From: an uncultured Tessaracoccus sp.
Lineage (GTDB): Bacteria; Actinomycetota; Actinomycetes; Propionibacteriales; Propionibacteriaceae
Assembly (NCBI RefSeq): GCF_947286155.1
Contig: NZ_CAMYPD010000005.1
Coordinates: 33,591-97,590 of the forward strand
Direction of reading: 5' to 3'
Length of the DNA stretch: 64,000 nt
Below the pieces are notes generated by a model. It was not told the DNA's origin, did no database searches, and saw nothing but the letters and a program-made list of their open reading frames with translations. The position numbers and the translations under genes are program-made. Of this stretch, positions 44,062-54,100 are shown one piece after another. Numbering within the stretch: position 1 is the first letter of the stretch; each line of letters opens with the position of its first letter.

Positions 44062-45551
44062 GGTGTTTCTCCCAACCACTGCTCGAGGGCCTCGTCGGGG
44101 CCATACCGTTCCTGACTGCGCCGGGCGACACGTCGCACGAGCTCCGGCGCGAGGTCTGGCTGCGTGCGCACAGCCTCGACGATGTGCTCCGGCCGAGGAG
44201 CCACCCACGACGCGACGGCCGCGACGGCCCACACGCGTCGACGATCCTCGGGCGACGCCTGCCCCGCTCGAGTGACCCACTCGCCCTCGACGCAGTCGAG
44301 CGAACCGAAGTGGCTCACCGCCCGCAGCGCTTCATCGATCAACTGGGGCTCGGGCGCATCGGCCCCCTGCGGCTCGGGTGCCGGCGCCATCACGCGCTCC
44401 GCAGCATTCGGCTCCTCCGGCTGCTTCGCCCCGCCCGCTTCGTCGTAGGGAGAACCCACCGACGGGCCCTCGACGCTGCCGTAAATATCGCTCTGCGTCG
44501 GGGCGTCGTCGGCGAGCTCTTCCCCGACGTTCGCCGCGAGGTTGCGCAGCTCCGGCCACGCCCGCACCCGCTCACCGACGCTGCCCACCAGCTCGCGAAT
44601 GACGTCGTCCTGCCCGAGCAGCAACGCCCCGGGCCGGCTGAGCCACGCCACCTTCAACGCTTGCAGCGACGTGAAGGAGTCACCCTGCGCTTCCTTCCAC
44701 AACCGGTCGACCAGCGCGTCGCGCTGCTCGAACACGCCCGCCGCAACGTCGTCGGGAGCCATCAGGAGATCTCCAACGATCTGCCCCCACGCTTCGTGCT
44801 CCGCGGGCTGGCCGGTGGCGTCGACGACGCCGTCGAGCATGCGCTCCGGCACTGCGGTGTCTGGGGCGACGACCGCGATGAACAGGCCCTTCGGAGCGAG
44901 CCTCGTCAGCGAGTCGCGATCTTCACCGATGTAGATGCTCCACTCGCGCCCCCAGGCGCTGTCGAGCATCCACAGCATCGCCGAGACCCAGTGCACGCCG
45001 GCCCGCACGTCGCTGGTTTTCACGATGAGCGGCTGCCTGGTGAGCAGTTTCGCAACCCCCGCCGAGACCACCCAGCGAGCAAGTTGCAACTGCTCGGGGT
45101 TGCTGCGCAGGAAGCCCGCGACGGTCGACCACCCGGAAGGCGGCGTCAACTGATCGGGCAGCGTAGCGTCGCGCACCTGTCTCGGCCCCCACGGCAGCAC
45201 CCACCCGTCGGCGTCGAACCAGTCGGTGACCCTGAGCGACGCCGAGCGCTCCACCCACGCGCAGTGCGAGACGACGTTGCCGGGGCGTTTGGTGTGGTCA
45301 ACGCCGGCCTCGGCGCTCATACACACCGCGAACCCGTCTCCGGAAGGCTCAGCCCTGAACCGACGAGGCCTCGTCGCCAGCTGATCCGCCGTCGGAAACT
45401 GCGGCATCGTCGTGGGCATCTGCACGCTGGCGAGCTTCTGCAGCTCGGCGACGCGCTCTGCGCTCATCCCTGGCGTCACGCGCAGTACGCCCCAGCCGCC
45501 TTGCGTGCGCCCGGCGATGTCGTCGCCGGAGCCGTAGAGGAGTTGCTCCAT
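44052..45551 (-). CDS. GAP1-like GTPase-associated protein
   Basis: A 499-aa cytoplasmic protein. Its N-terminal region (MEQLLYGSGDDIAGRTQG, GGWGVLRVTPGMSAERV) followed by a beta-rich part resembles the N2-type domain of GTPase-associated protein 1, named from operons with DO-type GTPases; I judge this by eye and the assignment is tentative. Residues about 150-350 are helical with many Trp and Leu; an acidic, Pro-rich linker (about 365-410) leads to a helical C-terminal domain. The ATG at 45551 shares one base with the preceding stop (TGATG). The GTPase two genes downstream would be the partner. Confidence 0.6.
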   Translation of the reverse strand: MEQLLYGSGDDIAGRTQGGWGVLRVTPGMSAERVAELQKLASVQMPTTMPQFPTADQLATRPRRFRAEPSGDGFAVCMSAEAGVDHTKRPGNVVSHCAWVERSASLRVTDWFDADGWVLPWGPRQVRDATLPDQLTPPSGWSTVAGFLRSNPEQLQLARWVVSAGVAKLLTRQPLIVKTSDVRAGVHWVSAMLWMLDSAWGREWSIYIGEDRDSLTRLAPKGLFIAVVAPDTAVPERMLDGVVDATGQPAEHEAWGQIVGDLLMAPDDVAAGVFEQRDALVDRLWKEAQGDSFTSLQALKVAWLSRPGALLLGQDDVIRELVGSVGERVRAWPELRNLAANVGEELADDAPTQSDIYGSVEGPSVGSPYDEAGGAKQPEEPNAAERVMAPAPEPQGADAPEPQLIDEALRAVSHFGSLDCVEGEWVTRAGQASPEDRRRVWAVAAVASWVAPRPEHIVEAVRTQPDLAPELVRRVARRSQERYGPDEALEQWLGETPWQ

Positions 45552-47770
45552 CACACCCACATCCTCAAGCTATGCACCGACGGATCAAGCACGGCCACCG
45601 TGCCTGTCTCATCGGCTGGACGGTTGATGAATAGCCGCACGTACATGCCTCTGCTGCCCAGCGGCATATCGCCGACGAACACCCGCTGCTCGGGCGCGAG
45701 CGAGACGTGCGCTTCCTTGAGCATGACGCCATCGCCGGGCTCCAGCGGCAGATGCTGGGAGTTGCCGACGAGCACGATTGGCGCGTCGTGCAGTTCGTCG
45801 TCGGCGGTGCAGTAGAGCCGGTAGGCCGACGGCTGCACTCCAGGAGGCGCGGGCTGCTGGTTAGCCAAGATGGGTTCGAACTCGTAGCGCAGTCGCGTGA
45901 TGCCGGGGTAATCGATGGTGATGGGGCGCGAATAGACCGGGCGTCCTTCGAGATAGAGCACGCCGACGATGTGCAGCGAGCAGCCGTTGCTGGGCAGCAC
46001 GCGGGTGATGCGCATGCCACCCACTTGGTCGTAGTCCTGCTTGGTGAGCTGCGCGATGGGTTCGTTCGTCGTCGGGTCGATGTCCATGCCGCGGGGCGAT
46101 TGGAAGGCCTGCACGATCGAGACGCCGTCGGGCCAGGGGAAGGTGAGGATTTGGGCGTCGACGCGTTCAATCACCTGCGCCCACTCGGGTGGCCGCGGGG
46201 TGACCATGGTGACGGGGGCGCCGGCCCAGACGATGTCGTCGTTGATCCAGTGCACCGCGACGAAGTGCGTGCGCACCCAGGTGGTGTCCACGACGAACTG
46301 CTTGATCTGGTGCAGTCCGCCGAGGTCGTCGATGGGGTACGCGATGCGCCGCTCGATGCTGAGGCCGGCCTGTTCCAGCACCTCCGCGGTGCGTGCCTCG
46401 TTCTCCAGGCCCTGCTCGGGGCGCTCCTTCGTCGCGTACAGCACGACGCGCCCGTTCGCTGGGGGCTTCCAGGTGAGGTCGTACGCACCGGGTGAGGTCT
46501 GCGATTCGCGCACGTCGAGCCGGATCTGCTCGGGCGTCGGCGTGATCTCGACGCTAGCCACCACCGGCGACGAGATGCCGGAGCCACCTTCCGCGAGTTG
46601 AGCGACGCAGAACACCGCGTAGACCAGAGGTTCGCCCTGGGGCGCTTCGCGGTCGAGGAACCCGCCGCTCTGCACGGCCTCGGCTGGTAGCAGCCGCGAC
46701 GGGTCGTAGGCGACGGGGACGCCCTCGGAGAAGCGCTGCACCTCGATCTTGCTGCCTGCCGGGGCGTTCCAGGATGCGGCCACCATCTTGTCGGGCGTAA
46801 CGCTCAGCTCGAGGCCCGACGGTGGCCACACCACTTCGCTCTTGCCGATGAGGGTGGGCTGCGACTGGGTGGCCTCGAACTGCGTGCCTCCCTGGTAGGC
46901 CCACACCGCGAGGTAGGTCACCTGGCCGCGCGCGTGCAGCTGCACGCTGCCGGCGGTCGCCGACGTCACGCCGACGGGCGAACCCAGATCTGGGGAACCC
47001 ACCGGCCACGAATCCCCCGACTGGACGACGCGGTACAGCGTCACCGGGGCCGGGTTCGGGCTAGGCGTCCACTCCAGCTGTACTTGCCCGTCCACGTCCA
47101 GGGCCGCCATATGCCCGACGGGGGTCTGGTTGCCCTTGCTCCAGTCGAAACCCGCGAACCGCACGTTGGGCACCCACTCGAATGGGCGCGTCGGGTCGGG
47201 CTGCGCTGGCTCCGGCTCGGGTTCGGGTTCAGGCTCAGGCTGCGGCTCGGGTGCAGGCGCTGGCGCAGCGACGGGCTCCGGCACGGAATCAGGCTCCGGC
47301 GTGGGAGCCTCGTCGACTGAGCTCTCGTCGACACCGCGACGGGGCTTCACCTCCTCGGCACCCAGCAGCTCCAGCACCTCGTCGCGGAACTGCCAGATGG
47401 CGGCACCGCCGTCGAGGAGCGCCGTCGTGTACTCCAGATCGCGCTTCGACCGGATCGAGGCGGACGCCACCCGCACCAGATCGGCGTCGTCGATACGTGC
47501 AACCGACGGTGACTCGTGCTGGTCACGCCACGCGCACAGGCGCTCGAATCGCTGTCGGTCGCTGCCCGGAGCACCAGGCGCATCGGCGACGGCCCCCACG
47601 AGCTCGTCGAAGTGGCCTAGCACCGCGTCTGGGGTCTCCCAGATCAGCACCTGCGCCACGTTGTGCGACGTGATGTCGAAGTGGGCGAGCACGTCGAGGT
47701 CGAGCGGCGAGATGCCGGCCCGTGATTCTTGGTTGTAGGCGCCCAGCTTGGCCCTGCGTGCAGAGGTCAC
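45551..47770 (-). CDS. Large cytoplasmic protein with helical N-terminus and Fn3/Ig-like domains
   Basis: A 739-aa protein without signal peptide or membrane helix. Residues 1-145 are helical; then comes a Pro-Glu repeat linker (PEPQPEPEPEPEPEP, about 170-190). The rest (about 200-739) is beta-rich with several Fn3-like units, e.g. DGQVQLEWTPSPNPAPVTLY, PDKMVAASWNAPAGSKIEVQ and PGAYDLTWKPPANGRVVLY. Intracellular Fn3-like arrays are unusual and suggest a scaffold. Start GTG 47770 overlaps the previous stop by 4 nt (GTGA). No family name can be given. Confidence 0.75.
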   Translation of the reverse strand: MTSARRAKLGAYNQESRAGISPLDLDVLAHFDITSHNVAQVLIWETPDAVLGHFDELVGAVADAPGAPGSDRQRFERLCAWRDQHESPSVARIDDADLVRVASASIRSKRDLEYTTALLDGGAAIWQFRDEVLELLGAEEVKPRRGVDESSVDEAPTPEPDSVPEPVAAPAPAPEPQPEPEPEPEPEPAQPDPTRPFEWVPNVRFAGFDWSKGNQTPVGHMAALDVDGQVQLEWTPSPNPAPVTLYRVVQSGDSWPVGSPDLGSPVGVTSATAGSVQLHARGQVTYLAVWAYQGGTQFEATQSQPTLIGKSEVVWPPSGLELSVTPDKMVAASWNAPAGSKIEVQRFSEGVPVAYDPSRLLPAEAVQSGGFLDREAPQGEPLVYAVFCVAQLAEGGSGISSPVVASVEITPTPEQIRLDVRESQTSPGAYDLTWKPPANGRVVLYATKERPEQGLENEARTAEVLEQAGLSIERRIAYPIDDLGGLHQIKQFVVDTTWVRTHFVAVHWINDDIVWAGAPVTMVTPRPPEWAQVIERVDAQILTFPWPDGVSIVQAFQSPRGMDIDPTTNEPIAQLTKQDYDQVGGMRITRVLPSNGCSLHIVGVLYLEGRPVYSRPITIDYPGITRLRYEFEPILANQQPAPPGVQPSAYRLYCTADDELHDAPIVLVGNSQHLPLEPGDGVMLKEAHVSLAPEQRVFVGDMPLGSRGMYVRLFINRPADETGTVAVLDPSVHSLRMWV

Positions 47771-48540
47771 CAGCCGGCCCCCGTGTTAGTCGGCCACTGC
47801 TGCTGCGGAGGCGCCCAACCCTGCTGCGCGGCGCCACCGGGTGCACCCGGATCAGGCATGGAGTACCCCTGCGGCGGCTGGGTGATACTCGACGGCGGCT
47901 CCGGCGCTGCCTCGACGCGCAGCCCGAGCGGCAGCAGCACGGTGCACACGTAGGCGACGATCAGCGCGATGAGAGCAATCCATCCGCCGGGGCCGACGTT
48001 GAGGTGCGCTGCTACCCTGTCCTGGGCGTCGCGCAGGTCGCTGTTGAACAGGCCCGCCTGCCCCCACAGGTGCACGAGCGCGGCGAGCATGCCCGCCGCG
48101 AGCGAGATGATGATGCCCATCACGATGGCGACGCTGAGGTCGCCGCCTCGACGGATACCCACCGCGCCGGCGATGAGCGCCAACGCTAGCGCCGCGATGA
48201 TGATGGCGAGCACTATCGAATCACGTGGTGCGTAGCCGTCCACGCCGCCCAGGTAGTTCGGGTCGCCAACAACCCAGTTCGGGAAGATCGAGATGATCGC
48301 CATGAACGCAGCCACCACGTACATGCTGATGCAGTAGTGGCCGAGGCCCATCACTTTGCGCGTGCCGACGGGCCGACCGTCGATAAAGAACAATAGCCCT
48401 AGCCACGGCAGCAACAGGCAGGCGATCACGGCGAGCACCAGCGACTTACCCGAGCGCTTGGCGAGCACTAGGCCGTGCACGATCGCGGGGATGGCCATGG
48501 CCACCCAGACGATCAACCCGGCAGTCACGATGTCGTTCAC
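47767..48540 (-). CDS. Multi-pass membrane protein with GAGW C-terminus
   Basis: A 257-aa inner-membrane protein with about six helices: residues 3-25, 33-52, 68-88, 108-127, 135-157 and 183-204. The final 45 residues are a Pro/Gln/Gly-rich tail ending PTNTGAGW. The secreted vWA protein of the same operon also ends with a Pro/Gln-rich tail and GAGW. Family not recognised. It lies 10 bp after the 877-aa membrane protein and is coupled to the Fn3-like gene by GTGA. Confidence 0.78.
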   Translation of the reverse strand: MNDIVTAGLIVWVAMAIPAIVHGLVLAKRSGKSLVLAVIACLLLPWLGLLFFIDGRPVGTRKVMGLGHYCISMYVVAAFMAIISIFPNWVVGDPNYLGGVDGYAPRDSIVLAIIIAALALALIAGAVGIRRGGDLSVAIVMGIIISLAAGMLAALVHLWGQAGLFNSDLRDAQDRVAAHLNVGPGGWIALIALIVAYVCTVLLPLGLRVEAAPEPPSSITQPPQGYSMPDPGAPGGAAQQGWAPPQQQWPTNTGAGW

Positions 48541-48550
48541 GATGCCTCCC

Positions 48551-51184
48551 TCAGACGAAGTCGCCGCTGTGCTCGATGGTAGTGCCGCCGTCGGTGTCGA
48601 CGGGGGTGCCCGCCAGCTGGGAAATCGGAATCGCCCGGCCAGTTTGGATGACGACGAGCGCCTTGTCGAGCCCGCTGGATTGGTCTTGGCGGATCGTGTC
48701 CGTGATGCTGCGGATGTCGAGCACGCTCGTCTCGGCGGCGAACAGGCCCAGCTGGAACGAGTCTCGCTGCTGGCCGTCTTGGTCGAGGCCCGCCATGAAC
48801 TCGTCGCGATGCACCTCGCTGGCCTGCCCCGAGTTCGACTCGCGCACGATCACGCGCGACAGCAGCCGGTTGCGGGCGTTCGTGTCGCGCAGCGTCTCGC
48901 GCACGATCTTCGATTGGAACGACGGGCTCACCGTGCGGGTGGCCGCGTGCTGGGCCATGGCACGGCTCCAACGCGTGAGGATGGGCACGCCGTCGATCGT
49001 CGGGTCGCTTTCGAGCAGGGCCGGGTCGTTGGCCAGCTGCATCCGGAAGCTGCCGAGCGACGCGGGGAGATCGCGCTGGAACTCCATCCACGGCTCCGAC
49101 AGCCACCCGGTGGCGAACAGTGCGCCACGCCACGAGCTCGCCACGTCGTCGATGGCGTCGCGGTCGGGAACGGCCACACCGATGGCGATGTTGAGCGGCA
49201 TCCCCTGGCCGACGTGCACGTCGCGTTCCGTGGCTTCCGACGGGTTCCCGTGCGGTGCATGGAGGAAGGCGCCCAGCACGCGCGACCAGTCGAGGTACTG
49301 ACGGTAGCTGCGGCTGATCTTGCGCAGATCTTCCAGCGCTTCCATCCGGTGGCGGATGGCGTCGTCGAGTGCGGTTTGCCGCCGCTCGAGGCGGTTGAGG
49401 AGTGCGTATTCTTTCGCTTTGCTGCGCGTGAGCAGTACGGCGCCAGAGCTCATCCAGCCAAGGAATGTCGTGACGATACCGACGAGGAGCCACGGCCACG
49501 CGAACACCTGCAGCGCCGTCAGCGCCACCAGAATCGCGATGATCGAGGCACTCACGCCCGTGAGCACCCGCACCTGCATCGCCAGGTCGTCTTGCAGCTC
49601 TGCGCTGGTATCGACGACCTCGGGCTGCGCGCTGAGGTGGTTCACCTTCTCGGTGAGCTCGTCCACTTCTTGGATGGTGGCGCGGTGCGCGTCGGCGAGT
49701 CGGCGTCCGACGTGCCCGGCGTACGAGTTGCGCGCATTCTCCGCCCACTCCCGCAGGCGGTTCTTCTGGGCGGTGATCGCCTGGCTGAGGTGCGGCTGCG
49801 TGCGGGAGAGGTGGTCGAGCCGCTCGAAGAGCCGTGCGACGGCGATGTCGTCGCCGGGTTCGATTTCCCAGTTCGGCAGGAAAGCCGCGAGCGAGGCGGG
49901 AAGCGTGAATGTGTCGCGTGGGTCGTGGGCGACGCGGTCGGTGGTGGGCACGATGGCCGGCTGCGAGCCGGACGTGAACGGTTCGAGCCCTTGGGTGTGC
50001 TGCCCCGCGTCGAGCAGGCTGAAGCCACCACCCACGAAATCGCGCCACAGCTTGGGGTTTTGCAGCACCGGCGGGAGGTCGCCTGAGGTGCGGGTGGAGC
50101 GTCGGATCACGCTCTCCAGCGACTGCTCATACTCCGCCCAGCTCGACGACGACCCGTCGGCGCGAACGCCGCGAACCACCACGGCATAGCCCGAGTCAGA
50201 GCCTCCGAACACGGCGTTTTGCACCGTGCTCGCCACGGCCCGGCTCGCGGTCTGATCCACCGCACGGATGATCTGACCCGGCATGCCAGCGAGAGCTCGG
50301 CCAACAAACTGGAAGAACTCCTTCAGCGCAGCGCCCACCCCGATGTCCCTCGGGCGAGGCGGCGGGGAGGCATGCCGCACCCTGGGCATGGTGTCCGGAT
50401 GCAGGCTGAGCAGCCGCTCCGCCATGCCTACCGCGCGCGACGCCTCGTCGTCGACCGTCACCACATGCCCCGACGGGGTGTGCGGCGCCGGGTAGCGTTG
50501 CGACACCGACACGAGCCGCTCGCCCAGCGCATGCTGCACCGAGCCGGACGAGAGCGCACGCGAGAAACCCCTGATCGGCACGACCAGCTGCCCGCTGGGC
50601 GGCTGGCGATCGTCGAACGGCCCGGCGGCCTGGCCCGGCCACAGCCCGAGCAAGCTCGTGAGCGTGCCGCACAGCAGCATCGCCCACTTCGGGTCGCGCG
50701 TCGAGCTACGCAGCGGCGACGACGCCCGTCCCGGCGCGCGCGACTCCTCCGGGGAAATCACCAGGTTGTGCCACCCAAACAGCACCAGCGAGCGACGCTG
50801 CCACTGCGAATCGGGGCTGCCTGCGGACACGCTGAGCTGCGTGATCGGCGCCCCCGGCATGGTGGATTGCAGCGCCTCGAGCACGCGCACCGCCTGCTCT
50901 TGGCTCACCACGCACTCCTCGTCGTCGACGTCTCCCACCACCGCCACACGCAGCCGGGCCACGTCGGCGTTGGCGAGGTCTTGTTGCAGCGCGGCGCCGG
51001 CCACACCGTCGGGGCGAAGCACCTTCACCGGCACGGCGGCGTGATCGTCGCGCAGCGCATCCAGGTCGACGACACGGCACGGGTTGACGAGGCCTTGCGC
51101 GGTGAGGTCTTGCAGCACCGCGCTCAGCAACACCGCCAACGGGCGCCGCGCCGCGAGGACGACGTAATCAGATCCAGACGTCAT
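48551..51184 (-). CDS. Large coiled-coil membrane protein of the tubulin/GTPase operon
   Basis: An 877-aa protein. Residues 1-160 resemble a small alpha/beta domain (SDYVVLAARRPLAVLLSAVL...). A middle region (about 270-530) is partly helical, with heptad-like segments just before two adjacent membrane helices (about 546-566 and 568-590, ASIIAILVALTALQVFAWPW and on), after which another coiled coil follows (SKAKEYALLNRLERRQTALD). The C-terminal 280 residues are soluble and probably on the same side as the N-terminus, the cytoplasm. No known family. ATG 51184 lies inside the tubulin-like gene (17-nt overlap) with CAGGAA upstream. Confidence 0.78.
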   Translation of the reverse strand: MTSGSDYVVLAARRPLAVLLSAVLQDLTAQGLVNPCRVVDLDALRDDHAAVPVKVLRPDGVAGAALQQDLANADVARLRVAVVGDVDDEECVVSQEQAVRVLEALQSTMPGAPITQLSVSAGSPDSQWQRRSLVLFGWHNLVISPEESRAPGRASSPLRSSTRDPKWAMLLCGTLTSLLGLWPGQAAGPFDDRQPPSGQLVVPIRGFSRALSSGSVQHALGERLVSVSQRYPAPHTPSGHVVTVDDEASRAVGMAERLLSLHPDTMPRVRHASPPPRPRDIGVGAALKEFFQFVGRALAGMPGQIIRAVDQTASRAVASTVQNAVFGGSDSGYAVVVRGVRADGSSSSWAEYEQSLESVIRRSTRTSGDLPPVLQNPKLWRDFVGGGFSLLDAGQHTQGLEPFTSGSQPAIVPTTDRVAHDPRDTFTLPASLAAFLPNWEIEPGDDIAVARLFERLDHLSRTQPHLSQAITAQKNRLREWAENARNSYAGHVGRRLADAHRATIQEVDELTEKVNHLSAQPEVVDTSAELQDDLAMQVRVLTGVSASIIAILVALTALQVFAWPWLLVGIVTTFLGWMSSGAVLLTRSKAKEYALLNRLERRQTALDDAIRHRMEALEDLRKISRSYRQYLDWSRVLGAFLHAPHGNPSEATERDVHVGQGMPLNIAIGVAVPDRDAIDDVASSWRGALFATGWLSEPWMEFQRDLPASLGSFRMQLANDPALLESDPTIDGVPILTRWSRAMAQHAATRTVSPSFQSKIVRETLRDTNARNRLLSRVIVRESNSGQASEVHRDEFMAGLDQDGQQRDSFQLGLFAAETSVLDIRSITDTIRQDQSSGLDKALVVIQTGRAIPISQLAGTPVDTDGGTTIEHSGDFV

Positions 51185-54100
51185 TTCCTGCCCCGCCCGT
51201 GGAGGTGTCAACCGAGGCCGCATCGATCATCTGCTGCAGCAGGTTCAGCGCAGGCAGCGCGTGCGGCGCCAGCTCGGACATGAGGCTCATCTGACGCACC
51301 TGCGCCAGCGGCAAGTTCAACTGGTAGGCCATCACGTTCTGCTCCGCCACGTTGCCGTTGGCGTCCACCTGGCCCCACTGCTCGGCATACATCCGACGAA
51401 GCCCCTCCACCCACGCGCGGGCTTCCGCAGCACGGGCCTGACCCACCGTCTGCGTCGCATCCGCCTCTGCCCTGGTGAGGACTGGGCTGGGGCCATCGCA
51501 CGGCATTGGGGCGCCGTCGAGCTCCATGGGCTTATCGAAGAACGCCGCGCGCAGCAGCGTCGTGCCGGCCAGCTCGCTGACGTCGTTCGAGTGGGCGTTG
51601 GAGTCGGCCTGGTCAACGAGTCGGCGCAGCGCGTCGTAGGGGGTGAGCGGGGTGAGGTCACCGTCGCCGCCGCAGCGGACGAACGCCCAGGCGTGGCTCA
51701 TCAGCACGGCCGCCAACACGTCGTGAGCGGTGCGCACCTGGGTGTCTTCCGACGTGAGCAGCTCACCGAAGTTGCACCAGCCATCGGGCGTGCTGACCGC
51801 GGCCTTGCCCGTCTTGTCTTGGCGCACCAGCCCGACGAGCCGGCCCAGGTACCAGCCCGCGATCACGCGCTGGAGCTCGTCCGGCGACATGGCGATGGCC
51901 GCCGACAGGGGGCGCGTGCGCTTCCACTGCCACAGGTTGCGCTGCGCGATGAGCGGGGCCTTCGCCCAGCGCTGCTGAATCGGGTCGAGCAGCGACGTGA
52001 AGCACAGCGGCGACACCTTCTGGTAGGAGCCGAACACGCTGACCTTGCCGGCCTCCGAGACGGTGCCCACCAGGGAGTCTTCAAAGTTCTCGACGCTCGT
52101 CGGGTCGAGCGACGCGTTCGCGCGCAGCCGCTGGAGCATGGCCTGGCTCACGGGGTGCTGCTCGCCGATCGGGATATCCGAGAACGAGTACACGAACTTG
52201 ATGTCGGTGCCGTGCAGGCGCTGCGCCATGTTGACGTCGATACCCACCACTGGCTTGGCCTTTTCCATCGTCTCCGTCATCTTCGCGACGAACGACTTCT
52301 GGCGTTGCTCACGGTCGATGGCCGTCACCGTCGGGTCGTCGAGGTAGTCGGAGATGGACTGGCCAGCGAAGGCGGCGAACACGTCGCCCTTCGCGCCGAG
52401 CCGCGACGTGGCGCGCGCCAGCAGGTCGGAGTGCGACATCAGCAGCGTGTAGTTCGGCTTCGCCTCCGGCGTGGGCTGGCCGTCGGAAGCCCTACTCGGG
52501 AGGGCACCCGGCCGCCAGTGGCTCACCTGCCTGAGCACCTCGTGCTCTTCCTTCGCGCCGGTGGTCTGCCACTTGCCGTCGGTGGCTTCGGCGCGGATCT
52601 TCGCCAGCGACTGCCCGTAGTCGGTGTTGCCGTTTGCGGAGGCCACAACGTCGCTGTGGAACTGCTGGGGGAAATCGTCGGCTGTGGTGAGCAGCACCTC
52701 GTTCTCGGCATGCTTGAAGCGCATGGGCACGCGGTCGGTCTCGTCGGGCCAGTCGGCGTACACCTCGGAGTTGAGCTGCGCGAGGCCGGCCCCCGACGAG
52801 GTATGCGCGCGCTCCACTTCGAGCAGCCGGAGCGCGTCGTTGGCAGCCTTCTCGAGGCCCGCCAGCACGTCGGAGGAGAACGCCCGCAAGATTCCGGCGG
52901 CGATGCGGGCACCTTCCAGGCGAAGCGCGCGCTCCATCGAGTTGCTGAGCGAGCGCTGCACCATCTGGCCGATGGGGTGGCTCATGTCGACGGGCTTCTT
53001 GCCCAGCGACTGCGCCTGCTGCCCAACGGTGGGGTCAAGAGCGACGGGGTCTGCGCCGTCGGCTTCCACACCCGCCTGGGCGAGCTGCGCGATGAGCTGG
53101 TCGGCGTAGTCGTGGATGCGGCTCATCAGCTCGCGCCCGTACGGCAGGCCGAACTGGCTGACGACGCGCAGGAACTCGCGCTTCGCCGCCTCTTCGAGCT
53201 GGTAGGCCCAGCCCTCCGCCCACGCGTAGGCGCTGCGCTGCAGCTGGTTGCGGCACTGCTCGCGCATCGGGTTGAGGTTCATCGTGACGGTCGAGAGCCA
53301 CTGCGACGCCGGCGCTTGCCCGGCGTTCGCAAGCATCCCGACGGCGGGCCCGGCGGCTTCGCGCGCGATGGCCTCCCACACCTGGCGCGGGAACGCCTCA
53401 GTCTGGAACCAGTCGGGGACGGGCTGCCCGTACTGCGGCAGCCCCATAGCGTTGAGGCTGGCGCCCCACTGGTTGTCCATGAGCTGCCGGAGCTGATCGT
53501 TGCCGGACAGCGAGCTCGTCGGGTTGATGTGACCGCCCACGAGGTGATCCGACGCGGAGTGCGCCAGCCGCTGCGCGGCGTAGTCGAGGTAGCGGTCACG
53601 GCCGAGCGACAGCGACGCGAACCCGAGCGAGCCGAACGGCAGCGCGAGCGGATCGACGCGCCAGCCGAACTTCTGGTTCAGGTTGGTAAGCGGGTTGGGG
53701 TTGCCGAGCATGAAGTCGAGGTACTGCCTCGACGCGCGCTCGGAGAGCATGGTGCCCGCCAGCGCCCGCGCGATGCCGCGGTACACGGATTCCTGCGAGC
53801 CGTCGCCGAAGTAGGCGCCCGAGCCGCCGATCTTCGAGCCGATCGGGAACACGCGGGCAAACGGCGGCGTGTTCTGCTGCAGCGGGATACCCAGTGACCC
53901 GTACGTCGCGGCGTCGAACCCTTCGGAGGTGCGGGCGATGGCCGCGATGATCTCCGGCAGCGCGCCCATCGCGTTGCCTTCAACGTTGGCGCGCTTGCCC
54001 TCGTCGAGCTGCGCGAACACGTCGGCGGTGTAGAGGAAACAGCCAATGTTTTGGCTCTTCACGCCCGGCAGCGTGCCGAGCAGGCGGGCCACGTCAAGGA

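Noticed and set aside
44055..45815. 586-aa open frame antisense to the GAP1-like gene
   Set aside because: Shadow frame; contains only Arg/His/Leu-rich low-information sequence.
51261..53897. 878-aa open frame antisense to the tubulin-like gene
   Set aside because: Arg/His-rich composition, no motifs, and coupled genes on the minus strand explain the region.
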